Shown here piece after piece: positions 7,700 to 16,487 of a stretch of 64,000 bases of DNA. Made by a program: the position numbers and the translations under genes. Location: the NCBI GenBank assembly GCA_049296795.1, contig JBAQTC010000054.1:62001-126000 (forward strand), written 5' to 3'. Numbering within the stretch: the stretch's first letter is position 1; every line of letters begins with the position of its first letter. Origin of the DNA: CAXNKH01 sp049296795. GTDB taxonomy: Bacteria; Pseudomonadota; Gammaproteobacteria; Burkholderiales; Burkholderiaceae_C. The notes under the pieces were generated by a model. That model had not been told where the DNA came from and searched no databases. It was given only the letters and a program-made list of their open reading frames with translations.

Positions 7700-8959
7700 T
7701 TATTGGTAGCTACGCGCATCTTCAATCACACGTCCATCGTTGGGCAAACTCCCGACACCCAACAACTCCACTTCACCTCGCAATTTGGTGACTTCACGGA
7801 TGGCCGTTTCGATGCGCTGCACCAAGCCCTCAGGTCTGGCAGCCACTTCTAGCTTCAAGGTCATGGCGTCTTGGGCCATTTGCCCCGTGATCACCAGCCG
7901 GGCTCGCGCCACTTCGGGGAAACGCCGCGCAATGTCAGCCACCTGAGAGGCGTGGACGAACATGCCTCGCACTTTGGTGGTCTGGTCTGCCCGGCCCAAC
8001 CAGCCCCGGATCCGGGTGTTACTGCGTCCGGTCGGGCAAGCTCCGGGCAACACCGCCGTCAGGTCCCCGGTACCAAAACGAATCAGAGGATAGTCCGGGT
8101 TCAGCGTGGTAACGACCATTTCACCTACCTCGGGCGCTTGACCTGGCAGCGGCTCGGGTACCGGTTCGTTGGTTCCGGGACGAACGATTTCCAGCAGCAC
8201 GCCTTCGTCCAATACCAAGCCCTCACGCGCCTCGGTCTCATAAGCGATCAGTCCCAAATCGGCCGTGGCAAAACATTGGTAGGCCTGGATGCCGCGTTCG
8301 CTAAACCAGTCGCGCAAGCTCGGCGGAAAAGCCTCGCCACCGAGCATGGCCTTCTTAACGCTGGGCAAGGCCACACCCATTTCGGCAGCTTTTTCGACAA
8401 TGATGCGCAGGAAACTCGGTGTGCCGATATAGCCCGCCGGTCGCAACTCGGCCATGGCCTGAACCTGCTGCTCGGTTTGGCCCGTGCCGCCTGCAAATAC
8501 CGTGCAGCCCAGTGCATGGGCGCCCGTTTCCATCATCGAACCAGCCGGTACAAAGTGGTAACTGAAGCAGTTATGGATCAACTCACCCGATCTAAAACCG
8601 GCGGCGAACAAGGCCCGCGCCATCCGCCAGTAATCACGCCGGCTCCCTTCGGGTTCATAAATCGTTCCGGGACTGGCGAAAACCCGTGGCATCGATGCTC
8701 CGTAGCCCAGGGTGCTGAAGCCACCAAATACATCGTGCGCGCGTTGCTTGATTTGCAAATCCAACAATGCCGATTTGCGTGTCACCGGCAGTTGTGCCAG
8801 TGCTGCGCGGCTCGTGATGGTGTTGGCCGCTACGCCTTGCAAAATCTCTGCAAAGGCCGGGCTGCGGCTTTGAGCTTGGGCGATCTGCTGCGGCAAGGCC
8901 AGCAACAAATCGGCTTCCCGCTCAGTCGGGCTGCGAATCTCTAGCGCGTCGTAGTTCAT
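7700..8959 (-). CDS. PaaK-like (phenylacetate-CoA ligase family) adenylate-forming protein
   Basis: A 419-residue member of the phenylacetate-CoA ligase branch of acyl-adenylating enzymes, last gene of the liv-type operon. Recognisable parts are GYIGTPSFLRIIVEKA, the Y..FGTGDL motif (PLIRFGTGDLTAV) and the hinge GRADQTTKVRGMFV. The phosphate-binding loop, normally like SSGTTGKPT, is replaced by FASPGTIYEPEG, so the usual Lys and Thr are missing; whether it forms acyl-CoA is uncertain. I believe a related subfamily with this loop accompanies liv operons in Comamonadaceae (memory, unchecked). It begins 14 bp after livF ends. It may activate the acid imported by the transporter. Confidence 0.75.
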   Translation of the reverse strand: MNYDALEIRSPTEREADLLLALPQQIAQAQSRSPAFAEILQGVAANTITSRAALAQLPVTRKSALLDLQIKQRAHDVFGGFSTLGYGASMPRVFASPGTIYEPEGSRRDYWRMARALFAAGFRSGELIHNCFSYHFVPAGSMMETGAHALGCTVFAGGTGQTEQQVQAMAELRPAGYIGTPSFLRIIVEKAAEMGVALPSVKKAMLGGEAFPPSLRDWFSERGIQAYQCFATADLGLIAYETEAREGLVLDEGVLLEIVRPGTNEPVPEPLPGQAPEVGEMVVTTLNPDYPLIRFGTGDLTAVLPGACPTGRSNTRIRGWLGRADQTTKVRGMFVHASQVADIARRFPEVARARLVITGQMAQDAMTLKLEVAARPEGLVQRIETAIREVTKLRGEVELLGVGSLPNDGRVIEDARSYQ

Positions 8960-8973
8960 GCTGATTGTGCCGA

Positions 8974-9783
8974 TCAGGCCAGCCAGCGCTTTCTGCGCTT
9001 GTAACTTTTCACGTCCTTGAAGCTCTTGCGCTCACCGCCACCGACACCGAGGTAAAACTCCTTGACGTCTTCGTTGCTGGCCAGCTCAGCGGCCAGACCA
9101 TCCATCACGATCCGCCCGCTCTCCATGATGTAACCGTAATCGGCGTATTTGAGCGCCATATGGGTGTTTTGTTCGGCCAGTAAAAACGTGACTTTCTCTT
9201 TTTGATTGAGGTCTTTCACGATTTCGAACACTTCTTGCACAATTTGCGGCGCCAGCCCCATCGAGGGCTCGTCCAGCAAAACCATGCGGGGGTTGGCCAT
9301 CAGGGCCCGGCCAATCGCGCACATTTGCTGCTCGCCACCCGAGGTGTATGCCGCTTGCGAAGTACGTCTAGTTTTCAGGCGCGGAAAATAGTTATAGACC
9401 TTCTCCAAATTAGCCGCCACCTCCGTTTTGTCCTTGCGGGTGTAGGCCCCCGTCATCAAGTTTTCTTCAATCGTCAGATGCGCAAAACAGTGCCGCCCTT
9501 CCATCACCTGCACCACCCCACGCTGCACCAGATCGGCAGGCGAGAGGTTCTCGATCCGCTCGCCGCGCAACTCGATCGAACCCTTGGTCACCGCCCCGCG
9601 CTCACCCTTGAGCAGATTGGAAATAGCGCGCAGGGTGGTGGTTTTCCCTGCGCCGTTACCACCAAGCAGGGCAACTATTTTTCCCTCCGGCACCTGCAAG
9701 GACACCCCCTTGAGCACCAAGATCACATGGTTGTAGATGACCTCGATGCCGTTGAGGTTGAGAACGATGTTGGATGTGCTCAT
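8974..9783 (-). CDS. livF: Branched-chain amino acid-type ABC transporter ATPase, LivF
   Basis: One of two ATPases of a HAAT/liv-type ABC importer at the inner membrane. The 269-residue protein has Walker A GGNGAGKTT near residues 41-49, the signature TSGGEQQMCAIGRAL and Walker B MVLLDEPSMGLAP, the pattern of LivF. The C-terminus is slightly extended and basic (SYKRRKRW). It follows the binding-protein gene by 116 bp that contain a strong hairpin, and precedes the PaaK-like gene. Given the two acyl-CoA-forming genes in the operon, the cargo is more likely an organic or aromatic acid than leucine (inference). Confidence 0.9.
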   Translation of the reverse strand: MSTSNIVLNLNGIEVIYNHVILVLKGVSLQVPEGKIVALLGGNGAGKTTTLRAISNLLKGERGAVTKGSIELRGERIENLSPADLVQRGVVQVMEGRHCFAHLTIEENLMTGAYTRKDKTEVAANLEKVYNYFPRLKTRRTSQAAYTSGGEQQMCAIGRALMANPRMVLLDEPSMGLAPQIVQEVFEIVKDLNQKEKVTFLLAEQNTHMALKYADYGYIMESGRIVMDGLAAELASNEDVKEFYLGVGGGERKSFKDVKSYKRRKRWLA

Positions 9784-9798
9784 AAATATCTCGATTTG

Positions 9799-9836
9799 GC
9801 CAATGGAAAGACGCGCCCAGCGGTCTTTCCATTGGC
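9799..9836 (-). other. Strong intercistronic hairpin in liv-type operon
   Basis: A perfect 13-bp stem (9799-9811, GCCAATGGAAAGA, pairing with 9824-9836) with a 12-nt loop lies between the binding-protein gene and livF. A second, smaller GC-rich stem follows (9854-9859 with 9869-9874). No long U-tract follows, so it looks like an mRNA 3'-end stabiliser or partial attenuator that raises binding-protein expression over the ATPase, as hairpins do in other ABC operons. Confidence 0.6.
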
Positions 9837-9899
9837 GGCTCAGAAGAGCCGCCCGCCCCGCCGAGGCAGGGGCGCGGGGGAAAGTTCGTCAATCCGCCA

Positions 9900-11261
9900 T
9901 CAGGATTGGCAATCTGCTCCGCTGCGCCTCGTCAGCTTCTTCTCTGCCGCATATTTATCGGCAGCAGCTTTCACCATGGGTTTGATGATTTGTTCATCGG
10001 CCTGCATCCAGTCCGAAGTCCACTCGAATTTGCTGCCATCCCACGTGTGAACCCGGGCCCATGATGCGCCCATATGGTCGTTGCAGCTGGTGGAGACCGG
10101 GCGCATGAAACCTTTGAAGCCAAGGGCATCCAACTTGGCTTGTGTCAGATTCAGGTTTTCATAACCCCAGCGCGCTTGTTCACCGGTGATGACCTTGCCT
10201 TTGCCAAAGCGCTCCTGCGCTGCACGAACGCCTTCAACGGCCATCATGCCGGCGATCAAGCCCCGCATGTAGAGCACCTGACCGACTTCTTCCTTCGGAC
10301 CTGTGCCCTGACCTTTGGCGTGGACTTTTTCCAGCACTTCTTTGGTCACTGCTGCATTGGGTTCGGCACCATGCATCATCATGATGGCGTTGTAGCCCTT
10401 GGCACCCTGACCCACGTCCTTGACATCAGGCTCAGCACCAGCCCACCAGACGCCGTACATTTTTTCACGCGGATAACCGGTGGCTTGGGCCTCTTTCAGT
10501 GCGGTGGAATTCATCACACCCCAACCCCAGTTGAGAACGTAGTCCGGACGGTTTTGGCGAATTTGCAGCCAGGTGGCTTTTTGTTCGACCCCAGGATGCG
10601 TCACCGGCAACAATTGCAATGTGTACCCATGCATGGCAGCTCGTTCTTGCAACAATGGAATCGGCTCTTTTCCATAGGGGCTGTCGTGATAGACCAAGGC
10701 GATTTTCTTGCCTTTGAGCTTGTCGTAACCGCCTTCTTTTTTGGCAATGTGCTGAATCAAGGTATCTGCCGCCACCCAGTAAGTGCCAGTCAATGGGAAG
10801 TTCCATTTAAAGACGCCGCCATCGGCCGATTCGCTGCGACCATAGCCCATGGTGATCAAGGGGATCTTGTCGGCCGGGGCTTTTTCGGTCAGTGCAAACG
10901 TGATGCCGGTGGACAGTGGCTGGAACACCGTGGCGCCACCATTTTTGCCCTTGAGCCGCTCGTAACATTCCACACCACGGTCAGTGGCGTAACCAGTTTC
11001 GCACTCCTCGTACGACAGCTTGACGCCGTTGATACCACCGCGCGCATTGGTAAGTTTGAGGTAGTCCAAAATGCCGTTGGCAAACGGCACGCCATTGGGT
11101 GCGTAAGCCCCCGTGCGATAGACCAGCAGCGGGAAAAACTGAGTTCCCGTCGCCGCTGGCGTCGCCTGCGCCTTGGGCGCTTGCGCCTGCGCACTGCCGA
11201 GCACCATAACGCAACTTGCCACTGTCAGCGCTGTGACCAGCGCATTTTTAAAAAGCCTCAT
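9900..11261 (-). CDS. Periplasmic binding protein of liv-type ABC transporter
   Basis: A 453-residue secreted receptor of the Leu/Ile/Val-binding (type I periplasmic binding protein) family. ATG 11261 was chosen because CAGGAG lies about 7 nt upstream and a clear signal peptide follows (residues 1-27, ending GSAQAQA). The fold is seen in FANGILDYLKLTNARGGINGVKL, the usual early helix of LivK-like proteins, and in KIALVYHDSPYGKEP. It is larger than classical LivK (about 345 residues after processing), as is common for receptors of aromatic or other large acids. It sits between livM and livF. The ligand is unknown. Confidence 0.88.
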   Translation of the reverse strand: MRLFKNALVTALTVASCVMVLGSAQAQAPKAQATPAATGTQFFPLLVYRTGAYAPNGVPFANGILDYLKLTNARGGINGVKLSYEECETGYATDRGVECYERLKGKNGGATVFQPLSTGITFALTEKAPADKIPLITMGYGRSESADGGVFKWNFPLTGTYWVAADTLIQHIAKKEGGYDKLKGKKIALVYHDSPYGKEPIPLLQERAAMHGYTLQLLPVTHPGVEQKATWLQIRQNRPDYVLNWGWGVMNSTALKEAQATGYPREKMYGVWWAGAEPDVKDVGQGAKGYNAIMMMHGAEPNAAVTKEVLEKVHAKGQGTGPKEEVGQVLYMRGLIAGMMAVEGVRAAQERFGKGKVITGEQARWGYENLNLTQAKLDALGFKGFMRPVSTSCNDHMGASWARVHTWDGSKFEWTSDWMQADEQIIKPMVKAAADKYAAEKKLTRRSGADCQS

Positions 11262-11313
11262 AGGAATCTCCTGTAAAAAGTTGAAGCACCGACGATCACA
11301 CCCGAAAACATTG

Positions 11314-12390
11314 TCAATGAGGAAAGGGCCACAAACGAAGTTTCTGCTTGGCCACACTCCAGAGCCGCGCCAAGCCATGCGGCTCAACAATCAAAAACCA
11401 CACAATCAGAGCACCGAAAATCATCAACTCGGTATGGCTCACGGCTGCGGTTGAAATTTCAATCCCGATCAGGCGGCCCAGAAGTGGCAGCGCTTGGTTC
11501 AGAAAAATGGGCAAGATCACGATGAAAGCTGCGCCGAAGAAACTCCCCATGATGGAACCCATGCCCCCGATGATGACCATGAATAACAACTGAAACGAGC
11601 GGTCAATCGAAAAGGCTGCGGGCTCCCAGCTTCCCAAATGAACAAAACCCCACAGCGCACCGGCGACGCCCACGATGAAGGAGCTCACGGCAAAAGCGCT
11701 GAGCTTGGCATACATCGGACGAATCCCGATCACCGCAGCGGCTACATCCATGTCGCGAATGGCCATCCATTCGCGACCAATGGCCGATCGCACCAAGTTC
11801 TTGGCCAACACCGCAAATAACAGCAATACACCCAAGCAAAACAAGTACTTCTGCATCGGGGACTCGATCTGCCAGCCCATGATTTCCAAGTTGGAGACCG
11901 AGACCGAGCCTGACGCCGAGTTGTTGGTAAACCATGAAACGCGCAAAAAAGCCCAGTCGCAAAAAAACTGGGCGGCCAACGTGGTCACCCCCAGGTACAA
12001 GCCCTTGACCCGCAAGCTCGGAATACCAAAAAACAGGCCCACCAGGGTAGCGAAAAAACCACCAGCCAACAGGGCCACGATCAAGGGCATGCCCTCAATT
12101 CGGACATAGGTGTTGTACGCCGCATAAGCGCCTACGGCCATGAAAGCACCCGAACCCAGGGAGATCTGACCGCAATAGCCCACCAAAATATTCACGCCCA
12201 GCGCAGCGAGTGCCAGGATCAGAAATGGAATCAGAATCGCGCGCAGCATGTACTCGTCAACCAGGAACGGGACCCCAGCACAAGCAAATACCAGCAAGCC
12301 CAACATGAACCAACGATCCTGCGCAATCGGAAACATCTGCTGATCCGCTGCGTAAGTCGTTTTGAACTGACCGTTTTCTCTGTAAAACAT
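11314..12390 (-). CDS. livM: Liv-type ABC transporter permease, LivM
   Basis: A 358-residue inner-membrane permease with about nine hydrophobic segments. The Liv permease signature is in GVNILVGYCGQISLGSGAFMAVGAYAA-like sequence near residues 83-107, and the conserved cytoplasmic loop RSAIGREWMAIRDMDVAAAVIG contacts the ATPases. The start ATG 12390 has GAGGAA upstream; in-frame sequence further up is unlike the family. The 214-bp gap to livH contains a dispersed repeat, unusual inside an operon otherwise tightly packed. LivM pairs with LivH as the transmembrane heterodimer. Confidence 0.9.
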   Translation of the reverse strand: MFYRENGQFKTTYAADQQMFPIAQDRWFMLGLLVFACAGVPFLVDEYMLRAILIPFLILALAALGVNILVGYCGQISLGSGAFMAVGAYAAYNTYVRIEGMPLIVALLAGGFFATLVGLFFGIPSLRVKGLYLGVTTLAAQFFCDWAFLRVSWFTNNSASGSVSVSNLEIMGWQIESPMQKYLFCLGVLLLFAVLAKNLVRSAIGREWMAIRDMDVAAAVIGIRPMYAKLSAFAVSSFIVGVAGALWGFVHLGSWEPAAFSIDRSFQLLFMVIIGGMGSIMGSFFGAAFIVILPIFLNQALPLLGRLIGIEISTAAVSHTELMIFGALIVWFLIVEPHGLARLWSVAKQKLRLWPFPH

Positions 12391-12413
12391 GGTTTCCTCA
12401 ATATGGCTAGCTA

Positions 12414-12531
12414 AATAATTGGGGTCAGATTCCAATTAATTATTGTTCCCGAATTCCAGCATCGAGGCGCATGGAGTAGGCAGCTCCGCGGCTGTCCCCC
12501 GCCCGTTGGGCTCCTCCTTGATGCCGCTGCG
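12414..12531. repeat. Dispersed intergenic repeat, type A copy, between livH and livM
   Basis: Positions 12481-12531 begin with CAGCTCCGCGGCTGTCCCCC and end with CTCCTTGATGCCGCTGCG. The same sequence recurs at 36560-36622, and inverted at 36712-36768 and 44893-44950. Just before it, 12414-12444 holds a small inverted repeat around GGGGTCAGATTCC, with arms TAATTGG and CCAATTA. The whole lies in the 214-bp gap between livH and livM. Confidence 0.7.
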
Positions 12532-12604
12532 CCCCCTACCCCAAGCGCCTTTCCTCCCCACCAAGGCAAAGCCAAGATGAACGAAAAATGATTGATCTCG
12601 TACT

Positions 12605-13534
12605 TCATACGCGATCAATAATTTTTTCGCCAAACAGGCCTTGGGGGCGGAACAGCAAAAACACCAAAGCCAACATGTAGGCAAACCAAATCTCGATGCC
12701 ACCACCCACCATCGGACCCAGATAAACCTCGGACAGTTTTTCACCAACGCCGATGATCAGGCCGCCGATGATGGCCCCGGGGACTGAGGTGAGACCGCCC
12801 AAAATCACCACGGGCAAAGCCCGCAGCGCCACCGTGGACAAGGAAAACTGCACGCCGAGTTTGGAGCCCCAAATCATCCCGGCCACCAAGGCCACCACAC
12901 CCGCAACACACCACACAATCACCCAAATGCGGTTCAGAGGAATGCCGATCGATTGCGCCGCCTGATGGTCGTCGGCCACGGCCCGCAACGCGCGTCCCGT
13001 GGATGTTTTTTGGAAAAAAACACTGAGCATGGCTACCAGCGCTGCCGCAATCACTGCAGCAATCACATCTTCCTGATTGACCATGACGCCGCCGGCAAAC
13101 ACCGAGTCCAGCACAAATACCGGCTCCTTGGGCATACCAATATCAATTTTGTAGATATCGCTGCCGAAGATGGTCTGGCCCAAGCCTTCCATGAAATAGG
13201 TAATGCCCAGAGTCGCCATCAACAAAGTGGCCCCCTCCTGGTTGACCAAATGACGCAAAACCAGTCGCTCAATCAGTGCGGCCACGGCAAACATCACCGC
13301 ACCGGCCAGCAAAAATGCCATCAGATTGGCGGCCAAGGGACTGCTGATGCCGGTCCATTGGGGCAACCATTCGGCAAAACGGGCCATCGCCAACGCGGCA
13401 AACAAGACCATCGCGCCCTGGGCGAAATTGAACACGCCTGAGGCCTTGAAAATCAAAACAAAGCCTAACGCCACCAACGAATACAACATGCCAGCCATCA
13501 GGCCGCCGATGAGGGTTTCAAGAAAAAAAGCCAT
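12605..13534 (-). CDS. livH: Liv-type ABC transporter permease, LivH
   Basis: A 309-residue inner-membrane permease with about eight membrane segments, the partner of LivM. The family N-terminus is clear: GLMAGMLYSLVALGFVLIFK followed by GVFNFAQGAM. The cytoplasmic loop with TGRALRAVADDHQAAQSIGI (about residues 180-199) is the ATPase contact. It follows livG by 66 bp. The length is standard for LivH. Confidence 0.92.
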   Translation of the reverse strand: MAFFLETLIGGLMAGMLYSLVALGFVLIFKASGVFNFAQGAMVLFAALAMARFAEWLPQWTGISSPLAANLMAFLLAGAVMFAVAALIERLVLRHLVNQEGATLLMATLGITYFMEGLGQTIFGSDIYKIDIGMPKEPVFVLDSVFAGGVMVNQEDVIAAVIAAALVAMLSVFFQKTSTGRALRAVADDHQAAQSIGIPLNRIWVIVWCVAGVVALVAGMIWGSKLGVQFSLSTVALRALPVVILGGLTSVPGAIIGGLIIGVGEKLSEVYLGPMVGGGIEIWFAYMLALVFLLFRPQGLFGEKIIDRV

Positions 13535-13600
13535 GAACTCCTTTAATCCGTTGGGGATAGCGCTGGCTCGCTTCGGGCAAGCGATTTATTCCACGCGGTT

Positions 13601-14386
13601 TTAATGATTTGCCCCTAAATACGCACTGATCACATCTTCATTGTTACGTACTTCGTCGGGCGTTCCATCGCCAATTTTTTTGCCGTAATCGAGCACCACC
13701 ACACGATCCGAAATATCCATCACCACGCCCATGTCATGCTCGATCAAGACCACCGTGGTGCCAAATTCGTCGTTGATGTCGAGAACAAAACGACACATAT
13801 CCTGTTTTTCTTCCAGGTTCATGCCGGCCATCGGCTCATCAAGCAGCAAGACTTGCGGCTCCATCGACAAAGCTCGGCCCAGATCAACGCGCTTTTGCAA
13901 GCCATAGGGCAACTGCCCGACCGGGGTTTTTCGATAGGCCTGAATTTCAAGAAAATCAATGATGTGCTCGACAAATTCGCGGTGCGCCATCTCCTCTCGG
14001 GCGGCGGGTCCGAGGTGCAAGGCTTGCAGAAAAATATTGCTTTTCATCCGCAAATTACGTCCCGACATCAGATTGTCGATCACGTTCATTCCCTTGAACA
14101 AGGCCAGATTCTGGAAGGTCCGGGCAATACCCATTTGCGCCACCTGATGGCTGTCCATGTGGTCAAAAGTCTGGCCACGAAAGCTGATCGTTCCGTGCTG
14201 CGGGGTATAGACGCCATTGATGCAGTTGAGCATCGAGGTCTTACCCGCGCCATTGGGGCCGATGATGGCTCGTACTTCATGTTCGCGCACATCAAACGAG
14301 ATGTCGCTCAAGGCCTTGACGCCACCAAAAGCCAGGCTGATATTTTTGACATCAAGGATGATTTCGCCAATTTTTTTATGCTTCAT
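13601..14386 (-). CDS. livG: Liv-type ABC transporter ATPase, LivG
   Basis: The second ATPase of the importer, 261 residues. Walker A is GPNGAGKTS near residues 43-51, Walker B VLLLDEPMAGM, and the signature region reads LPYGLQKRVDLGRAL, which is the LivG form lacking the usual LSGGQ. The NEDVISAYLGA tail is typical. Its ATG overlaps the stop of the acyl-CoA synthetase gene by 4 bp (ATGA, 14383-14386), which ties transport and acid activation into one transcript. Confidence 0.93.
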   Translation of the reverse strand: MKHKKIGEIILDVKNISLAFGGVKALSDISFDVREHEVRAIIGPNGAGKTSMLNCINGVYTPQHGTISFRGQTFDHMDSHQVAQMGIARTFQNLALFKGMNVIDNLMSGRNLRMKSNIFLQALHLGPAAREEMAHREFVEHIIDFLEIQAYRKTPVGQLPYGLQKRVDLGRALSMEPQVLLLDEPMAGMNLEEKQDMCRFVLDINDEFGTTVVLIEHDMGVVMDISDRVVVLDYGKKIGDGTPDEVRNNEDVISAYLGANH

Positions 14387-16329
14387 GCTGCTGCCTTGAC
14401 TGGCGCGAAGGTCTGCGCATTTTCGATTTTGAGCGTTGCGCTGACGCTACCACTTCGCCCATCTTCAAACTTGACCACGGTTTCAATAAATTGCTCGGTC
14501 TTGCCTGCGTACAAGGCATCGACCAGAGGCTGGTATTTCTCGGCAATGAAACCGCGTCGCACTTTGTTGGTCCGGGTCAGCTCGCCATCATCAGCGTCCA
14601 GCTCTTTGTGCAAAATCAGAAAGCGGTTGATCTGGCTGCCGGCCAGCAAAGCGTCCTGGCTCAAGTCGGCGTTGACTTTTTCCACACACTCTTTGACCAG
14701 CTGATAGACCTCGGTCTTTTGAACCAGATCGGCATAACCCGCATAAGGCAGGTTGCGCCGTTCAGCCCAGTTGCCCACTGCGTCGAAATCCACGTTGACC
14801 AAGATGCATACCTTTTCCCGTCCATCTCCGTAGCCCACAACTTCTTTGATGAAAGGGAAGAATTTGAGTTTGTTCTCGACATACTTTGGCGCGAACATCG
14901 CACCATCAAACGCCCCGCCCTTGATCCGGCCTACATCTTTAACCCGGTCGATGATCTTGAGGTGGCCCTGGGCATCAATAAATCCAGCGTCGCTGGTATG
15001 GAACCAGCCATCGGTGGTCAGCACTTCGGCGGTAGCCACGGGGTTTTTGTAGTATTCCTTGAGCAGTCCGCGCGAACGAACCAAGATTTCGCCGTTGTCA
15101 GCCACCTTGATTTCGACGCCATCAATCGGGATGCCCACCGTATCGGCCTTGGCCTGGTTATCGGGTTGCAAACAAACAAACACGGCGGTCTCGGTCGAGC
15201 CATAAAGTTGTTTGAGGTTAATGCCTATCGATCGGTAAAAGCGAAACAGATCCGGCCCGATGGCTTCGCCTGCGGTGTAGGCCACACGCACCCGGCTCAG
15301 GCCCAGGTTGTTGCGCAATGGGCCGTAAATCAGTCCGTTGCCCAAGGCATAAAGAAATTTATCAAACCAAGCGACCGACTTGCCGTCCATGGTCGCGGGA
15401 CCAACGCGTTGCGCCACCTTCATGAAGAAATGGAACAGACCGCGCATGATGGCGCCAGCGTCTTCCATCCGGATCATCACACTGGTCAACAGGCCTTCGA
15501 AAACGCGTGGCGGCGCGAAATAATAGGTTGGCCCGACTTCCTTGAGATCGATCGCGACGGTCGCGGCCGACTCCGGGCAATTCACGACATAGCCGCAGAC
15601 CAGCCACTGGGCGTAACTGAAAACATTCTGACCAATCCAAGCCGGTGGCAGATACGCCAAAACTTCTTCATGATCAGTCAAACGGTCGAACACGGCACCC
15701 GACTTGGCTGCATCGAGCAAGCTGTTATGGGTATGAACCACGCCTTTGGGGTTGCCGGTGGTGCCTGAGGTGAAGAACAGCGCCGCGACATCGCCACTTT
15801 GCCCAAGCTCGACCTCGGAGTGGAAAAATCCGGGCTGCTGTTGCGCAAAAATTTGACCTGAGGCGATCAGCTCATCCATGCTGCTCAAGCCCGGCTGCTG
15901 GTAATTTCGCAGGCCACGCGGATCATCAAAAAAGATGTGGTTGAGCTGAGGGCATTGGCTACGAATCTCAAGCAGCTTGTCCGCCTGCTCCTGGTCTTCC
16001 GCAAAAACGAAACGCACTTCAGCGTTGTTGATCGGAAACACACACTCCGCAGCCGCTGCATCCTGGTACAAGGGAACTGGAATCGCCCCGAGCGATTGCG
16101 CTGCCAACATGGCAGCGTAGAGCCGCGGTCGATTGGCACCCAGAACCACCATATGGTCGCCACGACGCAAACCGGACTGATGCAAGCCACAGGCCAAGGA
16201 CTCAACCAGCTTGGCCAGCTGAGCCCAACTCAATGCCTGCCAAATGCCATATTCTTTTTCCCGCATAGCGGGAGCTAGCGCTCTTTGCGCTGCGTGTTTT
16301 AACAGTAGTCGTGGAAACGTCGTCTGCAT
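14383..16329 (-). CDS. AMP-dependent acyl-CoA synthetase (FadD-like)
   Basis: A 648-residue acyl-adenylating enzyme that would convert a carboxylic acid plus ATP and CoA to acyl-CoA. The phosphate loop FFTSGTTGNPKGVVHTHNS is intact, as are GSTETAVF, the DGWFHTSDAGFID motif and the hinge around IDRVKDVGRIKGG. I start it at ATG 16329 with AAGGA upstream; the longer frame to 16395 adds an unlike N-terminus. It heads the seven-gene liv-type operon, so it probably acts on the imported acid. Such synthetases recur in Burkholderiales liv clusters. Substrate unknown; long-chain specificity should not be assumed. Confidence 0.88.
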   Translation of the reverse strand: MQTTFPRLLLKHAAQRALAPAMREKEYGIWQALSWAQLAKLVESLACGLHQSGLRRGDHMVVLGANRPRLYAAMLAAQSLGAIPVPLYQDAAAAECVFPINNAEVRFVFAEDQEQADKLLEIRSQCPQLNHIFFDDPRGLRNYQQPGLSSMDELIASGQIFAQQQPGFFHSEVELGQSGDVAALFFTSGTTGNPKGVVHTHNSLLDAAKSGAVFDRLTDHEEVLAYLPPAWIGQNVFSYAQWLVCGYVVNCPESAATVAIDLKEVGPTYYFAPPRVFEGLLTSVMIRMEDAGAIMRGLFHFFMKVAQRVGPATMDGKSVAWFDKFLYALGNGLIYGPLRNNLGLSRVRVAYTAGEAIGPDLFRFYRSIGINLKQLYGSTETAVFVCLQPDNQAKADTVGIPIDGVEIKVADNGEILVRSRGLLKEYYKNPVATAEVLTTDGWFHTSDAGFIDAQGHLKIIDRVKDVGRIKGGAFDGAMFAPKYVENKLKFFPFIKEVVGYGDGREKVCILVNVDFDAVGNWAERRNLPYAGYADLVQKTEVYQLVKECVEKVNADLSQDALLAGSQINRFLILHKELDADDGELTRTNKVRRGFIAEKYQPLVDALYAGKTEQFIETVVKFEDGRSGSVSATLKIENAQTFAPVKAAA

Positions 16330-16487
16330 CCCAAGTCCTTGTCGGCGGCCTGTTCTCTGACCGCCCTGCTGCAGCCCGATAACCGAGACCTGCATGCTAG
16401 GTTATTTTTATGATTTTTTGACCTCGCAAGCATCCAAATCAGGGTAGACCCTAGTAAGGAGTTTCCCTTGGGACCTCGATCAATGAA

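Noticed and set aside
10074..11276. 400-codon plus-strand frame opposite the liv binding-protein gene
   Set aside because: Antisense shadow; rich in His, Cys and Gln, the usual look of reverse-strand translation here.
14491..15768. 425-codon plus-strand frame opposite the acyl-CoA synthetase
   Set aside because: Antisense shadow of a gene with all adenylation motifs; no ribosome site or family pattern.
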